From JB111 sp049856175 (GTDB taxonomy: Bacteria; Actinomycetota; Actinomycetes; Actinomycetales; Actinomycetaceae), in contig NZ_JBNDNA010000006.1 in the NCBI RefSeq assembly GCF_049856175.1, forward strand, positions 124,001 to 188,000: 64,000 nucleotides of DNA. The letters are read 5' to 3'. Of this stretch, positions 33,715-42,836 are shown piece after piece. Under the pieces are notes generated by a model, which ran no database searches, was not told the origin of the DNA, and saw nothing but the letters and a program-made list of their open reading frames with translations. Each line of letters begins with the position of its first letter. Positions within the stretch are counted from its first letter, which is position 1. A program made the translations under genes and the position numbers.

Positions 33715-34449
33715 GTGAGCGACCACCACGACGACGTCCTGTCCTCCCTCGCGGCGGGCCGCACGCCCGAGGGGCTGCCGACGACCTCCCGCGGCGGGCC
33801 CGACGTGTCGGTACGGCCGACGATCCCCGCCGACGCCGACGACCTCGGCGCCATCCACACCACCACCATGCGGGCGGCCCTGGCGGCGGGGGCCGGGATC
33901 GCGGCCGACGACGAGGCGCTGTCCGTCATCGACCCCGGCGACCTGGCACTGGCCTGGGCGAACGCCGCCGCCGTGACCGAGCGCGGTCACCACGTGCTCA
34001 CGGCTCTCGATGGCAAGGACGTCGTCGGGCTGGCGGCGATCGCCCCGGCCGCCCCGGCGACGCAGGACGAGGCCGAGCAGGCGGCGCAGGCTGGCGACGC
34101 TGCGCAGGCGGGAGACGCGGCGCAGGCGGCACAGGCGACACAGGCCGACGAGGCGCCGTCCGAGGCACTTCTGGCGGCGCGGCGCGGGACCCTGCTCGAG
34201 ATCCTCGCCCTGGAGATCAGCCCAGGCGCCGAGCGGGTGGGGCACGGGTCCAGGCTCCTGGCGGCGTGCGCGGACCTCGCGCGGGACTCGGGCGCGACCG
34301 CGTTGTCGATCTGGGTGGTGCGCGGCGACGATCCTCGGCAGCGGTTCCTCGACGCCGCGGGCTTCGCGCCGACGGGCCGTCGCAGGGAGATCCCGGTCGG
34401 TTCCGCCGAGGCGGTCCAGGACGAGTGGTGGGCGACCCTCGGCAGCTGA
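33715..34449 (+). CDS. GNAT-family N-acetyltransferase
   Basis: 244 residues. An N-terminal acetyltransferase start (VSVRPTIPADADDLGAIHTTTMRAAL) is followed by a low-complexity insert of Ala/Gln/Asp/Gly repeats (about residues 123-145, encoded by tandem GCGCAGG-type DNA, 34083-34146) and the CoA-binding core LLEILALEISPGAERVGHGSRLLAACADLARDSGATALSIWVV. The acceptor is unknown. The repeat insert sits in a surface loop position and probably varies between strains. The GTG start is supported only by the upstream TAGGGT. Confidence 0.75.
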   Translation: MSDHHDDVLSSLAAGRTPEGLPTTSRGGPDVSVRPTIPADADDLGAIHTTTMRAALAAGAGIAADDEALSVIDPGDLALAWANAAAVTERGHHVLTALDGKDVVGLAAIAPAAPATQDEAEQAAQAGDAAQAGDAAQAAQATQADEAPSEALLAARRGTLLEILALEISPGAERVGHGSRLLAACADLARDSGATALSIWVVRGDDPRQRFLDAAGFAPTGRRREIPVGSAEAVQDEWWATLGS

Positions 34450-34491
34450 GTCAGCAGCGGTCGTGGGCCGCGCACCCGGCGCGCCACCCGC

Positions 34492-35274
34492 TCACACGTC
34501 GAGCAGCGCGTCCAGCCCCCGGGTCAGCCCCGGCCGGCCGCCGATCTGCCGCGCGGCCAGCAGCACGCCGGGCATGAAGCTCGCCCGGTCGAACGAGTCG
34601 GTACGGATCGTCAGCTGCTCACCGGGGTTCCCCAGGAGGACCTCCTCGTGCGCGATGAGGCCCCGCAGCCGCACGGCGTGCACGTGCACGCCGTCGACGT
34701 TCGCGCCGCGCGCCCCGTCGGGGTCGGTCTCGGTGGCATCCGGGGAGTCCGCGAGCCCCGCCTCCCTGCGCGCCGCCGCGATCCCGCGCGCGGTGCTCAG
34801 TGCCGTCCCCGACGGCGCGTCGACCTTGTCGGGGTGGTGCAGCTCGACGACCTCGACGGACTCGAAGTACGCAGCGGCCTGCCGGGCGAAGGACATCGCC
34901 AGCACGGCGGACAGTGCGAAGTTCGGGGCGACGAGGACGCCCAGCGGCTCCTCCCCCGCGTCCGCACGCCGCTCGTTGACCTCGCTCACGTAGGTCTCGA
35001 GCTCGGCCAACGCCTCGTCGGTCCACCCGGTGGTCCCGACGACGGCGCTCGCTCCTGCGTCGAGGATCGCCCGGACGTTGTCCCGGCTCGCGCTCGGCAC
35101 GGCGAACTCCACGGCGACCGAGGCGCCCGCCTCGCGCACGCCGGCCGCGACGTCGTCGCCGGCGTCCAGCTCGGCCACGAGCTCGAGGTCCTCCGCGGCG
35201 CGCACGGCGCCGACCACCTGCTGTCCCATGCGGCCCGCCGCCCCGACGACCGCCACCCGGATCGATTCACTCAT
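34492..35274 (-). CDS. dapB: 4-hydroxy-tetrahydrodipicolinate reductase
   Basis: NAD(P)H-dependent reductase following DapA. 260 residues with the nucleotide loop VVGAAGRMGQ at the N-terminus, GTTGWTDE, and the catalytic segment ELHHPDKVDAPSGTALSTA (general-acid His and catalytic Lys). The ATG at 35274 has TATCGT seven bases upstream. It is convergent with the GNAT gene and separated from dapA by the exporter patch. Confidence 0.95.
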   Translation of the reverse strand: MSESIRVAVVGAAGRMGQQVVGAVRAAEDLELVAELDAGDDVAAGVREAGASVAVEFAVPSASRDNVRAILDAGASAVVGTTGWTDEALAELETYVSEVNERRADAGEEPLGVLVAPNFALSAVLAMSFARQAAAYFESVEVVELHHPDKVDAPSGTALSTARGIAAARREAGLADSPDATETDPDGARGANVDGVHVHAVRLRGLIAHEEVLLGNPGEQLTIRTDSFDRASFMPGVLLAARQIGGRPGLTRGLDALLDV

Positions 35275-35281
35275 GCGCGCC

Positions 35282-35287
35282 ACGATA
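35282..35287 (-). promoter_or_regulatory. Putative -10 of leaderless dapB promoter
   Basis: Minus-strand TATCGT, seven bases before the dapB ATG. Confidence 0.45.
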
Positions 35288-35317
35288 CGAGTCGCGCGGT
35301 CATCGAGGGCAGGTTGC

Positions 35318-35815
35318 TCATGCCGCGGTGACGAACCAGTCCTCGTTGATCGTGAGGTTCGCGGCGCGGAAGAGCCCGAGCGCCGGGCAGCGCCGGCTCG
35401 AGGCGTCCTTGAGCTCCTCGACCTGTGCCTCGGTCGCGGAGGTCGTGAGCCGCACGGTGACGTCGAGAACCTGGATGTTCGGGGGCACGTCGGCGGTGCC
35501 GAGGAACCCGCGGGTGCCGAGGTGACCGTCGACGTCGATCTCGAGGGACTCGAAGGCGATCCCCAACTCGCCGGCCACGACCTCGACGACGACGGCGAGG
35601 CAGCCGGCCGTGCCGCCGACGAACAGGTCCATCGGCGACGGCGCGAGGTCCGTGCCACCGATCGCCTCGGGCTCGCCCGTGGCGTACTCGAAGTGCCGCG
35701 ACGTGAGGTCGGTGTGCACGTTGCCGCGCCAGATGCCGCGGGCCGCGGGCACGGACTCGTGGCTCGCGGGGATCGTGGGGATCGTGGGGGCCTGGGCGTC
35801 GATCGTCGTGGTCAT
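35318..35815 (-). CDS. OsmC/Ohr-like peroxiredoxin family protein
   Basis: 165-residue OsmC-fold protein. Two conserved cysteines are present: FVGGTAGCLAVVVE (peroxidatic position) and SSRRCPALGLF (second Cys of the SxxCPV-type motif). Such proteins reduce organic hydroperoxides or related thiols, usually as dimers in the cytoplasm. The start at 35815 follows GAGGAG by five bases. The 170-bp gap beyond it, up to the pepR stop, shows no feature I can name. Confidence 0.8.
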   Translation of the reverse strand: MTTTIDAQAPTIPTIPASHESVPAARGIWRGNVHTDLTSRHFEYATGEPEAIGGTDLAPSPMDLFVGGTAGCLAVVVEVVAGELGIAFESLEIDVDGHLGTRGFLGTADVPPNIQVLDVTVRLTTSATEAQVEELKDASSRRCPALGLFRAANLTINEDWFVTAA

Positions 35816-35985
35816 GCTGTCTCCTCGAAGCATCTCTCCCGGGCCGGTCGGCCTGGATGACCACCACGATCGCGAGGCCGGGCGGGACCCCGCCCGGCTG
35901 CTCCGGAACGTCCCACGATCTGGACGAGGGTGGGCCGGTGGAGCGAGCGCGGGCGTGAGGTCTGGCCGGGGCCGGCGCCGGGGCG

Positions 35986-37503
35986 CTAGCCGAGGAGCCC
36001 GTCCGCGGCATCGGGGGCGACCGGTCCCACGACCGTGGCCGCACGGTCGCCGGCGGCGATGAAGGCGGCCATGTCCGCCACGTCCCTCGCGGTCACGGCG
36101 TCGATGAGCTCGATGGTCGCGTCGATGGAGGTGAGTTCGCCGCGCACGATCTCGGCGTTGCCCAGGCGGGACATGCGCGCCCCGCTGTCCTCGAGCCCGA
36201 GCACGATCCCTCCGCGCAGCTGGCCCTTGGCACGCGCGAGCTCGGCCTCGGCGGGGCCGTCACCCGCGAGGTCGGCGAGCGTCCCGGCCAGCAGCCTGGC
36301 CACCTCGGGGACGGCGTCGGGCGCGCAGCCCGCGTACAGGCCCGCGTAGCCGGCCTCGGCGTACGAGGTCGACCACGCGTACGTGCTGTAGGCCAGGCCG
36401 CGGCGCTCGCGCACCTCCTGGAACAGGCGCGAGCTCATGCCGCCGCCGAGGATCGTCGTCGCGAGCGCCAGGGCCCACCGGCGCGGGTCGCCCGCGCGCA
36501 GGGCGGGTGCACCGATGACGACGTGCGCCTGCTCGGTGGCTCGCACGACCGTGACGGCACGCGGCTGCCCGGTCGGCTCCGACCCGGCCCGTTCCGACCC
36601 GGCATCGGACGTCACGGGCCGGCCGCGCGTCGGGTCGTGCGCGCTGCGTCGCGGCGCGGGCGCGGCCGACGCGTCGAGCTCCCAGCCGCCACGCCCGAGC
36701 AGCTCGGTGAGCCGCTCGCACAGCTCGTCGTGGTCGAGCGACCCGGCGGCCGTGAGCACGAGCTCGTCGCTGCGGTAGTAGGAGCGGTAGTGCTCGGCGA
36801 CGACGTCCCGGGGCAGCGCTCGCACCGACTCCGGTGTGCCGCCGACGGGGCGGCCCAGCGGGTGCCCGCCGAGGACCGCGGTGGCGAACCGCTCGTGGGC
36901 GACGTCCTGCGCGTCGTCCTCGGCGGCCGCGAGCTCGTCGAGGATGACGCCGCGCTCGTTCTCGAGCTCGTCGGCGTCGAGCGTGGCCGAGGTGATCATG
37001 TCGGTGATGACGTCGAGCGCGAGGGGTGCGTCGTCGTCGAGGACGCGCGCGTGGTAGCAGGTGGACTCCTGGCCGGTCGCCGCGTTGGACTCCCCGCCGA
37101 CGGCGTCGAACGCCTCGGCGATGTCCAGCGCGCTGCGCCGCGCGGTCCCCTTGAACAGCAGGTGCTCCAGCACGTGCGTGGAGCCGAGGTGCCCGCCGGT
37201 CTCGTCCCTCGCCCCGACGGCGATCCACGCACCGAGCGCCACCGAGCGCTGGCCGGGGACCTGCTCGGTGAGGACGCGCACGCCGCCGGGCAGGACGGAG
37301 CGCCGGGCGAGCGTGCCGCCGGCCTCCCAGCTCAGTTCGGTGCCCGGTGAGCCGGCCGGGGCGACGACGAGCGGCCGGGTCCCGCCGTCGCGTCCGCCGT
37401 CGACGCCGGATCCGCGGTCGGTCGTGGGCGCGGGGCCGGACGAGCGGTGGTCGGGGCGGGCGCCGGGCGTGCCGTCGGTGGTGATGCGGGGGTCGTGGGG
37501 CAT
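35986..37503 (-). CDS. pepR: M16-family zinc peptidase (PepR-like)
   Basis: 505 residues. A disordered N-terminus (~65 residues) is followed by the pitrilysin fold: inverted zinc motif HVLEHLLFKG (HxxEH) with the downstream glutamate in ENERGVILDELAAAEDD, and the C-terminal half with ERRGLAYSTYAWSTSYAEAG (R/Y pair). It is the actinobacterial neighbour of pnp, as in M. tuberculosis (Rv2782c beside gpsI). A terminator and a repeat block separate the two, and TACGAT six bases before the ATG gives pepR its own leaderless promoter. Confidence 0.9.
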   Translation of the reverse strand: MPHDPRITTDGTPGARPDHRSSGPAPTTDRGSGVDGGRDGGTRPLVVAPAGSPGTELSWEAGGTLARRSVLPGGVRVLTEQVPGQRSVALGAWIAVGARDETGGHLGSTHVLEHLLFKGTARRSALDIAEAFDAVGGESNAATGQESTCYHARVLDDDAPLALDVITDMITSATLDADELENERGVILDELAAAEDDAQDVAHERFATAVLGGHPLGRPVGGTPESVRALPRDVVAEHYRSYYRSDELVLTAAGSLDHDELCERLTELLGRGGWELDASAAPAPRRSAHDPTRGRPVTSDAGSERAGSEPTGQPRAVTVVRATEQAHVVIGAPALRAGDPRRWALALATTILGGGMSSRLFQEVRERRGLAYSTYAWSTSYAEAGYAGLYAGCAPDAVPEVARLLAGTLADLAGDGPAEAELARAKGQLRGGIVLGLEDSGARMSRLGNAEIVRGELTSIDATIELIDAVTARDVADMAAFIAAGDRAATVVGPVAPDAADGLLG

Positions 37504-37509
37504 CGATCA

Positions 37510-37515
37510 ATCGTA
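37510..37515 (-). promoter_or_regulatory. Putative -10 of leaderless pepR promoter
   Basis: Minus-strand TACGAT, six bases before the pepR ATG. Confidence 0.45.
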
Positions 37516-37581
37516 GGCCGCGGCGCCGGCGCCCGGTCCCCCGTCGACGGAGCCGGGCCCTCCCGCCCGGTCCACGCACGA

Positions 37582-37619
37582 CGACGGGGGCCGGGCCCTG
37601 AGGGGCCCGACCCCCGTCG
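37582..37619 (-). terminator. Terminator between pnp and pepR
   Basis: Long hairpin: CGACGGGGG (37582-37590) pairs with CCCCCGTCG (37611-37619), with GGGCCC/GGGCCC pairing inside. It lies about 130 bp past the pnp stop, after the 23-bp repeats. Confidence 0.7.
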
Positions 37620-37652
37620 GTGGTCGTGTCACGCGGTGCCGGTGGCCGACGC

Positions 37653-37753
37653 GCTCACTCGTGAAGCAGAACCGCGCTCACTCGCCAGGCAGAATCCCGC
37701 TCACTCGCGAAGCAGAATCCCGCTCACTCGTGAGACAGAATCCCGCTCACTCG
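37653..37753. repeat. Five 23-bp tandem units spanning the pnp stop codon
   Basis: GCTCACTCG starts at 37653, 37676, 37699, 37722 and 37745, exactly 23 bp apart; the unit continues with variations of TGAAGCAGAATCCC. The last copy contains the pnp stop (37747-37749) and its last two codons (Asp-Glu), so the array appears to be copies of the gene's own 3' end extending downstream. A related element is at 61402-61478. Confidence 0.9.
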
Positions 37754-40086
37754 TCGGAGTCGGCGGCCGAGCTGCGGGTCCGCGTGCGCGGGCGACGCTC
37801 GCGCGGCGCACGCTCCCGGCGGGCCGGCTTCTCGTCGGCGTCGGCGTCGGCCTCGGGCGTGGAGCCCTCGGCGCCGGCGGCCGGGCCGGACTCGTCGCCC
37901 TCGACCACGGCGTGCAGCGAGAGCTTGCCGCGCGGGTCGATCTCGGCGAGCTCGACCTGCACCTTGGCGCCCACCTGGAGGACCTCCTCGACGGAGTCGA
38001 TCCGGCGGCCGCCGACGAGACGCTTGACCTGCGAGATGTGCAGCAGGCCGTCCTTGCCCGGCGTGAGCGAGACGAACGCGCCGAACGACGTGGTCTTGAC
38101 GACCGTGCCGACGAACCGCTCGCCGACCTCCGGCATCTGCGGGTTGGCGATCGAGTTGATGGCCTGGCGCGCCGCCTCGGCGGACGGGCCGTCGACCGCA
38201 CCGATGAACACGGTGCCGTCGTCCTCGATCGAGATGTCCGCGCCGGTGTCCTCCTGGATCTGGTTGATCATCTTGCCCTTGGGGCCGATGACCTCGCCGA
38301 TCTTGTCGACCGGGACCTGGACGGTGATGATGCGCGGCGCCGTCGGGGCCATCTCGTCGGGGGCGTCGATCGCCTCGTTCATCACGTCGAGAATGAACAG
38401 CCGGGCGTCGCGGGCCTGGGTCAGCGCACCGGTGAGCACGGAGGCCGGGAGGCCGTCGAGCTTGGTGTCGAGCTGGATGGCGGTGACGATCTCGCGCGTG
38501 CCGGCGACCTTGAAGTCCATGTCGCCCTGCGCGTCCTCGGCGCCGAGGATGTCGGTGAGCGCCGCGTAGCGGGTCTCGCCGTCGACCTCGTCGGACATCA
38601 GGCCCATGGCGATGCCGGCCACGGGGGCGCGCAGCGGCACGCCCGCGTTGAGCATCGCGAGGGTCGACGCGCAGACGGAGCCCATCGACGTCGAGCCGTT
38701 GGAGCCGAGCGCCTCGGAGACCTGACGGATCGCGTAGGGGAACTCGGTGCGGCTCGGCAGGACCGGCACGAGCGCACGCTCGGCGAGCGCCCCGTGGCCG
38801 ATCTCGCGGCGCTTCGGCGAGCCGACGCGCCCCGTCTCGCCCGTGGAGTAGGGCGGGAAGTTGTAGTGGTGCATGTAGCGCTTCTTGGTGACGGGCGACA
38901 GCGAGTCGATCTGCTGCTCCATCTTCAGCATGTTGAGCGTGGTGACCCCGAGGATCTGGGTCTCGCCACGCTCGAACAGCGCCGAGCCGTGGACGCGCGG
39001 CAGGACCTCGACCTCGGCCGAGATCGTGCGGATGTCCTTGAGCCCGCGGCCGTCCATGCGGATGCCCTCGGTGAGGACGCGCTTGCGCACGACCTCCTTC
39101 GTCACGGTGCGGTACGCGGCGGAGAGCTCCTTCTCGCGGCCCTCGAACTGCTCGCCGAGCGCCTCGAGCATCGCGGTCTTGATCTCGTCCTGGCGCGTCT
39201 CGCGGTCCTGCTTGCCGGGGATCGTGATGGCCTGCTGGACGTCGGCGAGGACGTGGCCCTCGACGGCGGTGAGCGCGTCGTCGGCGTAGTCCGGGAACAG
39301 CGGGAAGTCGCCGGTCGGCTTCGCGGTCGTGGCCGCGAGCTCGGACTGGGCGTCGCACAGGGCGCCGATGAAGGTCTTCGCGGCCTCCAGGCCCTGGGAG
39401 ACGACCTCCTCGGTCGGCTTGGTGGCGCCCGCGGCGATGAGCTCGAAGACGTTGTCGGAGGCCTCGGCCTCGACCATCATGACGGCGATGTCGGCGCCGC
39501 CCTTGGTCTCGACCCGGCGGCCGGCGACCACCATCGAGAAGACGGAGCGCTCGAGCTCCGAGTAGCGCGGGAACGCGACCCACTGGTCCTCGACGAGGGC
39601 GACGCGCACCGAGCCGATCGGACCCGAGAAGGGCAGGCCCGCGATCTGGGTGGACATCGACGCGGCGTTCATGGCCACGACGTCGTAGGCGTCGTCCGGG
39701 TGGACGGAGAAGATGGTGCCGACGACCTGGATCTCGTTGCGCAGGCCCTTGACGAACGAGGGGCGCAGCGGCCGGTCGATGAGGCGGCAGGCGAGGATCG
39801 CGTCGGTCGAGGGGCGCCCCTCGCGGCGGAAGAACGCGCCGGGGATCTTGCCGGCGGCGTACTGGCGCTCCTCGATGTCGACGGTGAGCGGGAAGAAGTC
39901 GAAGTGGTCCTTGGGGTGCTTGCCGGCCGTCGTGGCGGACAGCACCATCGTCTCCTCGTCGAGGTAGGCGACGGCGGAGCCGGCGGCCTGGCGGGCCAGG
40001 CGTCCGGTCTCGAAGCGGACGGTACGGGTGCCGAAGCGGCCGTTGTCGATGACGGCCTCGGCCGCGGTGATCTCGGGTCCCTCCAT
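37747..40086 (-). CDS. pnp: Polyribonucleotide nucleotidyltransferase (PNPase)
   Basis: Phosphorolytic 3'-5' exoribonuclease, also a polymerase of RNA tails and (in actinobacteria) a guanosine pentaphosphate synthetase, hence gpsI. 779 residues: two RNase PH domains, KH (GEVIGPKGKMINQIQEDTGA, about residue 598), S1 (GERFVGTVVKTTSFGAFVSL, about 650) and an Arg-rich disordered tail. The ATG at 40086 follows AAGGAGG with five bases between; the open frame continues 90 bases upstream without similarity. rpsO lies upstream with a terminator between, the common rpsO-pnp order. The last codons fall within the 23-bp repeat array. Confidence 0.96.
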   Translation of the reverse strand: MEGPEITAAEAVIDNGRFGTRTVRFETGRLARQAAGSAVAYLDEETMVLSATTAGKHPKDHFDFFPLTVDIEERQYAAGKIPGAFFRREGRPSTDAILACRLIDRPLRPSFVKGLRNEIQVVGTIFSVHPDDAYDVVAMNAASMSTQIAGLPFSGPIGSVRVALVEDQWVAFPRYSELERSVFSMVVAGRRVETKGGADIAVMMVEAEASDNVFELIAAGATKPTEEVVSQGLEAAKTFIGALCDAQSELAATTAKPTGDFPLFPDYADDALTAVEGHVLADVQQAITIPGKQDRETRQDEIKTAMLEALGEQFEGREKELSAAYRTVTKEVVRKRVLTEGIRMDGRGLKDIRTISAEVEVLPRVHGSALFERGETQILGVTTLNMLKMEQQIDSLSPVTKKRYMHHYNFPPYSTGETGRVGSPKRREIGHGALAERALVPVLPSRTEFPYAIRQVSEALGSNGSTSMGSVCASTLAMLNAGVPLRAPVAGIAMGLMSDEVDGETRYAALTDILGAEDAQGDMDFKVAGTREIVTAIQLDTKLDGLPASVLTGALTQARDARLFILDVMNEAIDAPDEMAPTAPRIITVQVPVDKIGEVIGPKGKMINQIQEDTGADISIEDDGTVFIGAVDGPSAEAARQAINSIANPQMPEVGERFVGTVVKTTSFGAFVSLTPGKDGLLHISQVKRLVGGRRIDSVEEVLQVGAKVQVELAEIDPRGKLSLHAVVEGDESGPAAGAEGSTPEADADADEKPARRERAPRERRPRTRTRSSAADSDE

Positions 40087-40268
40087 GAGGGCCTCCTTGT
40101 CGGTCGTGCCGCGCCCGCCCCCGACGGTCATCGATCGAGGCCCACGGACGCTGCATCTCGCGCTTCCGGAGGCCACTACCGAGGACCGGACGAACGGCCT
40201 GGTGCGGCGGTGTGCTGCGGTGGATTCAGTTGTGTCGCGCTCTGTGTCGACGCCGTGCGTCGCAGAGC

Positions 40269-40297
40269 GGCCCCGGACCCCTGACGGGTCCGGGGCC
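40269..40297 (-). terminator. rpsO terminator
   Basis: Perfect 12-bp arms GGCCCCGGACCC/GGGTCCGGGGCC around a 5-nt loop, 8 bp beyond the rpsO stop on its strand. In many bacteria this interval is a processing site for rpsO-pnp mRNA; the remaining 180 bp to pnp show no other clear signal. Confidence 0.8.
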
Positions 40298-40304
40298 GAT
40301 GACG

Positions 40305-40574
40305 TCAGCGGCGCAGGCCGAGACGTGCGATGAGGGAGCGGTACCGCTCGATGTCCTCGGCGGCGAGGTACGCGAGCAGTCGCTTGCGCTGGCCGATGAG
40401 GAGCATGAGCCCACGACGCGAGTGGTGGTCGTGCTTGTGGCCCTTGAAGTGCTCGGTGAGGTCCTTGATCCGGCGCGAGAGCATCGCGACCTGGACCTCG
40501 GGGGAACCGGTGTCGCCCTCATGGGTCGCGTACTCGGCGATGATCTGCTGCTTGACGTCCTTCGAGAGGGCCAT
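40305..40574 (-). CDS. rpsO: 30S ribosomal protein S15
   Basis: 89-residue primary 16S-binding protein with ATHEGDTGSPEVQVA, LTEHFKGHKHDHHSRRGL and the C-terminal YRSLIARLGLRR, all standard. The ATG at 40574 follows GGAG. Upstream frame residues (from 40628) are not conserved. Confidence 0.97.
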   Translation of the reverse strand: MALSKDVKQQIIAEYATHEGDTGSPEVQVAMLSRRIKDLTEHFKGHKHDHHSRRGLMLLIGQRKRLLAYLAAEDIERYRSLIARLGLRR

Positions 40575-40726
40575 GTGTCTCCAGTTCGGTTCGTTGCACG
40601 GAGCTCCGGGGCATGTTCTCCCGGGCATGACGCGTCCGTGGCCGGCTTGACGGCAACGACCAGCCTACCAAGGCGGGGCGCCGGAGCCGGGTCGCAGGGC
40701 GTGACGCCGCACACCGCCGCGCGCCG

Positions 40727-41365
40727 TCACCCGCGCAGCAGCCCGCGCTCCCGGGCTCGGGCGACGGCGGCGGTCCGGCTGTCGACCCCGAGCTTGTCGT
40801 AGACGTGCGCGAGGTGGGACTTGACCGTGGCGCGGGACAGGAACAGGGCGCCGGCGATCTGGTCGTTGGACTCGCCGCGGGCGAGCCGGTCGAGCACCTC
40901 GAGCTCGCGGGGCGTGAGCGCCGTGCCGGGCGAGCGCATGCGCCCGACGAGCCGGGACTGCACCGAAGGGTCCAGGACCGTGCGGCCCTGGGCGGCGGCG
41001 CGCACGCCGGCCACGAGCTCCTCGGTGGGGGCGTCCTTGAGGAGGTAGCCGAGGGCGCCGGCGTCGAGCGCGGCGAGGATGTCCGACTCCGTGTCGTAGG
41101 TGGTGACCACGAGCACGGGTGGGCCGCCCGACTCGTGGACCCGGCGCGTGACCGCGGCGCCGTCGGGCCGCCCCGCGCCGAGCTGGAGATCCATGAGGAC
41201 GACGTCGACGTGCTCCCCCGTCGCGAGCAGCGCGAGCAGGGCCTCGCCGTCGCCGACGTCGGCGACGACGTCGAGGTCCGGCTCGGCGTCGAGCACCGCG
41301 CGCAGGCCGGCGCGCACCACGGGGTGGTCGTCGACGAGGACGACGCGCAGGGTCGCCGCGTTCAC
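40727..41365 (-). CDS. NarL/FixJ-type response regulator
   Basis: 212 residues. The receiver has Asp12-Asp13, phosphoacceptor Asp59 (VVLMDLQLG), Thr in VVTTYDTES and Lys in YLLKDAPTEE. The C-terminal LuxR HTH is LTPRELEVLDRLARGESNDQIAGALFLSRATVKSHLAHVYDKLGV. The GTG start overlaps the kinase stop (GTGA). With the kinase it forms a two-component system divergent from an ABC exporter, which is its most likely target. Confidence 0.9.
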   Translation of the reverse strand: MNAATLRVVLVDDHPVVRAGLRAVLDAEPDLDVVADVGDGEALLALLATGEHVDVVLMDLQLGAGRPDGAAVTRRVHESGGPPVLVVTTYDTESDILAALDAGALGYLLKDAPTEELVAGVRAAAQGRTVLDPSVQSRLVGRMRSPGTALTPRELEVLDRLARGESNDQIAGALFLSRATVKSHLAHVYDKLGVDSRTAAVARARERGLLRG

Positions 41366-42681
41366 AGCGGCACCACCGCGCCCACGGCCGTGCCGGACGA
41401 CGGGGCCGACTCGACCGTCAACGTCCCGCCGACGGCGCGCAGCCGCTCGTGCATGCCGTCGAGCCCGGTCCCCCGGCCGCGCGGAGCGGCGGCGGGTCCG
41501 GCGTCGGGGACTGCGGCGGGGTCGGGGTCGGCTTCGGGGTCCACGTCCGACGTGGCCTCCCCGAGCGCTCCACCGTGCCGACCGTCGCGCAGACCGTCGC
41601 GCACCCCACCACGCACTCGTGCCGGGTCGAACCCGGTGCCGTCGTCGACGACGTCGAGCGCGACGGCCTCGCCGAGGTAGCTGAGCGTGACGTGGGCCGA
41701 GGAGGCGCCGGCGTGCTCGACGGCGTTCGCGAGCGCCTGCTGCGCCACCCGCCACAGGGCCTGCTCGACGGCGCCGGGCAGGGCCCGCTCGTCGCCGGTG
41801 ACCGTGACGTCGACCCGGACGCCGCCGGCACGGGTGGTCTGCTCGGCGAGCCGGGCGACGGCGTCGTGCAGGCCCGTGCCGACCAGAGGCGAGGGCAGGT
41901 CGCGGACGAAGGCTCGGGCCTCGGCGAGGTTGTCCCGCGCGGCCGTGCGCGCGGTGTCGACCAGGTCCCGCGCCTTCGCGGTCTCCCCTGCGGCGAGCGC
42001 GCCGTCGGCGGCGCGCAGGACGAGCTCGACGGAGGCCAGGCCCTGGGCGAGGCTGTCGTGGATCTCGCGGGCCAGGCGCTGCCGCTCGGCGGCGACGACG
42101 GAGGCGCGCTCCCGCTCGGCCAGGACCTGCCGGGCGGCGACGAGGTCCTCGAGGAGCTCTCGGCGCTGGTCGGCCTCGGCGAGGACGGTGCGCACGCCGA
42201 GGACGACGCCGACGCACACCGCGGCGCCGAGCACCGGGCCGAGCACCGCCCCGACGCCCAGACCGTCGCGGCCGGCGCCGGCCACCACCGTGACGGCCGT
42301 GGTGACCGCGACCGCGACGACCCCGGCGAGAGTGGGCAGGACGTGCAGCTGGAGCAGGAAGACGGGGAAGGCGAGCCAGATCCCTTCGGTGCCCGCGAAC
42401 CCGGCGGTGAGGGCGAGGCCGGTGAGGACGGCGACCCAGGCGACGGCGGCGCGCGGACGCACCGGTCGGGCGCCGGCCCGCTCGTGCACGACCGGACCGA
42501 GCGCGAGCCGTCCGACCACGTGCACGACGCCGAAGGCCAGGCCGTAGGGGGCGGCCTGCTCGCCGCGCCACACGACGAGCGCGGCCAGCACCAGGGCGAG
42601 GGCGTCGAGCCCGAGCTGCATGGCGCGGGCGGCACGTCGGCCGGGCGGCGCGGCAGGCGGCGCTGCGGGCAGGAGGGTCAC
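41362..42681 (-). CDS. Histidine kinase (HisKA_3 type)
   Basis: 439 residues: four or five membrane spans in the first ~180 residues, a coiled segment (EADQRRELLEDLVAARQVLAERERAS), the HisKA_3 dimerisation box EIHDSLAQGLASVEL (phospho-His about residue 207), and a split HATPase domain (AVEHAGASSAHVTLSY; DVVDDGTGFDP; GRGTGLDGMHERLRAVGG). An Asp/Pro/Ala-rich insert lies inside the ATPase lid region. No extracytoplasmic sensor domain, so it is probably a membrane-embedded envelope-stress or drug sensor. The GTG at 42681 is chosen because TACTGT is six bases upstream. Confidence 0.87.
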   Translation of the reverse strand: MTLLPAAPPAAPPGRRAARAMQLGLDALALVLAALVVWRGEQAAPYGLAFGVVHVVGRLALGPVVHERAGARPVRPRAAVAWVAVLTGLALTAGFAGTEGIWLAFPVFLLQLHVLPTLAGVVAVAVTTAVTVVAGAGRDGLGVGAVLGPVLGAAVCVGVVLGVRTVLAEADQRRELLEDLVAARQVLAERERASVVAAERQRLAREIHDSLAQGLASVELVLRAADGALAAGETAKARDLVDTARTAARDNLAEARAFVRDLPSPLVGTGLHDAVARLAEQTTRAGGVRVDVTVTGDERALPGAVEQALWRVAQQALANAVEHAGASSAHVTLSYLGEAVALDVVDDGTGFDPARVRGGVRDGLRDGRHGGALGEATSDVDPEADPDPAAVPDAGPAAAPRGRGTGLDGMHERLRAVGGTLTVESAPSSGTAVGAVVPL

Positions 42682-42687
42682 CGCACC

Positions 42688-42693
42688 ACAGTA
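42688..42693 (-). promoter_or_regulatory. Putative -10 of leaderless kinase promoter
   Basis: Minus-strand TACTGT, six bases before the kinase GTG. The rest of the 155-bp divergent gap, where the regulator would be expected to bind, shows no obvious palindrome. Confidence 0.45.
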
Positions 42694-42836
42694 CGGACGC
42701 GGCCGCCGGGACGGATCGGCCAAAAGGTTGAGCGAGGCCTGCACCTCGCGGCGCCGACACCCGTCCCCTCCGGCCGATGTGTGCGCAGCGCTGCGGCGCG
42801 AGCCTGGAGCCTCGTCCGACCCGAGGAGCTTCCACC

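Noticed and set aside
37653..37753. Evenly spaced repeats at pnp considered as a CRISPR array
   Set aside because: Whole 23-bp units repeat with no unique spacers, and the array overlaps the pnp stop codon.
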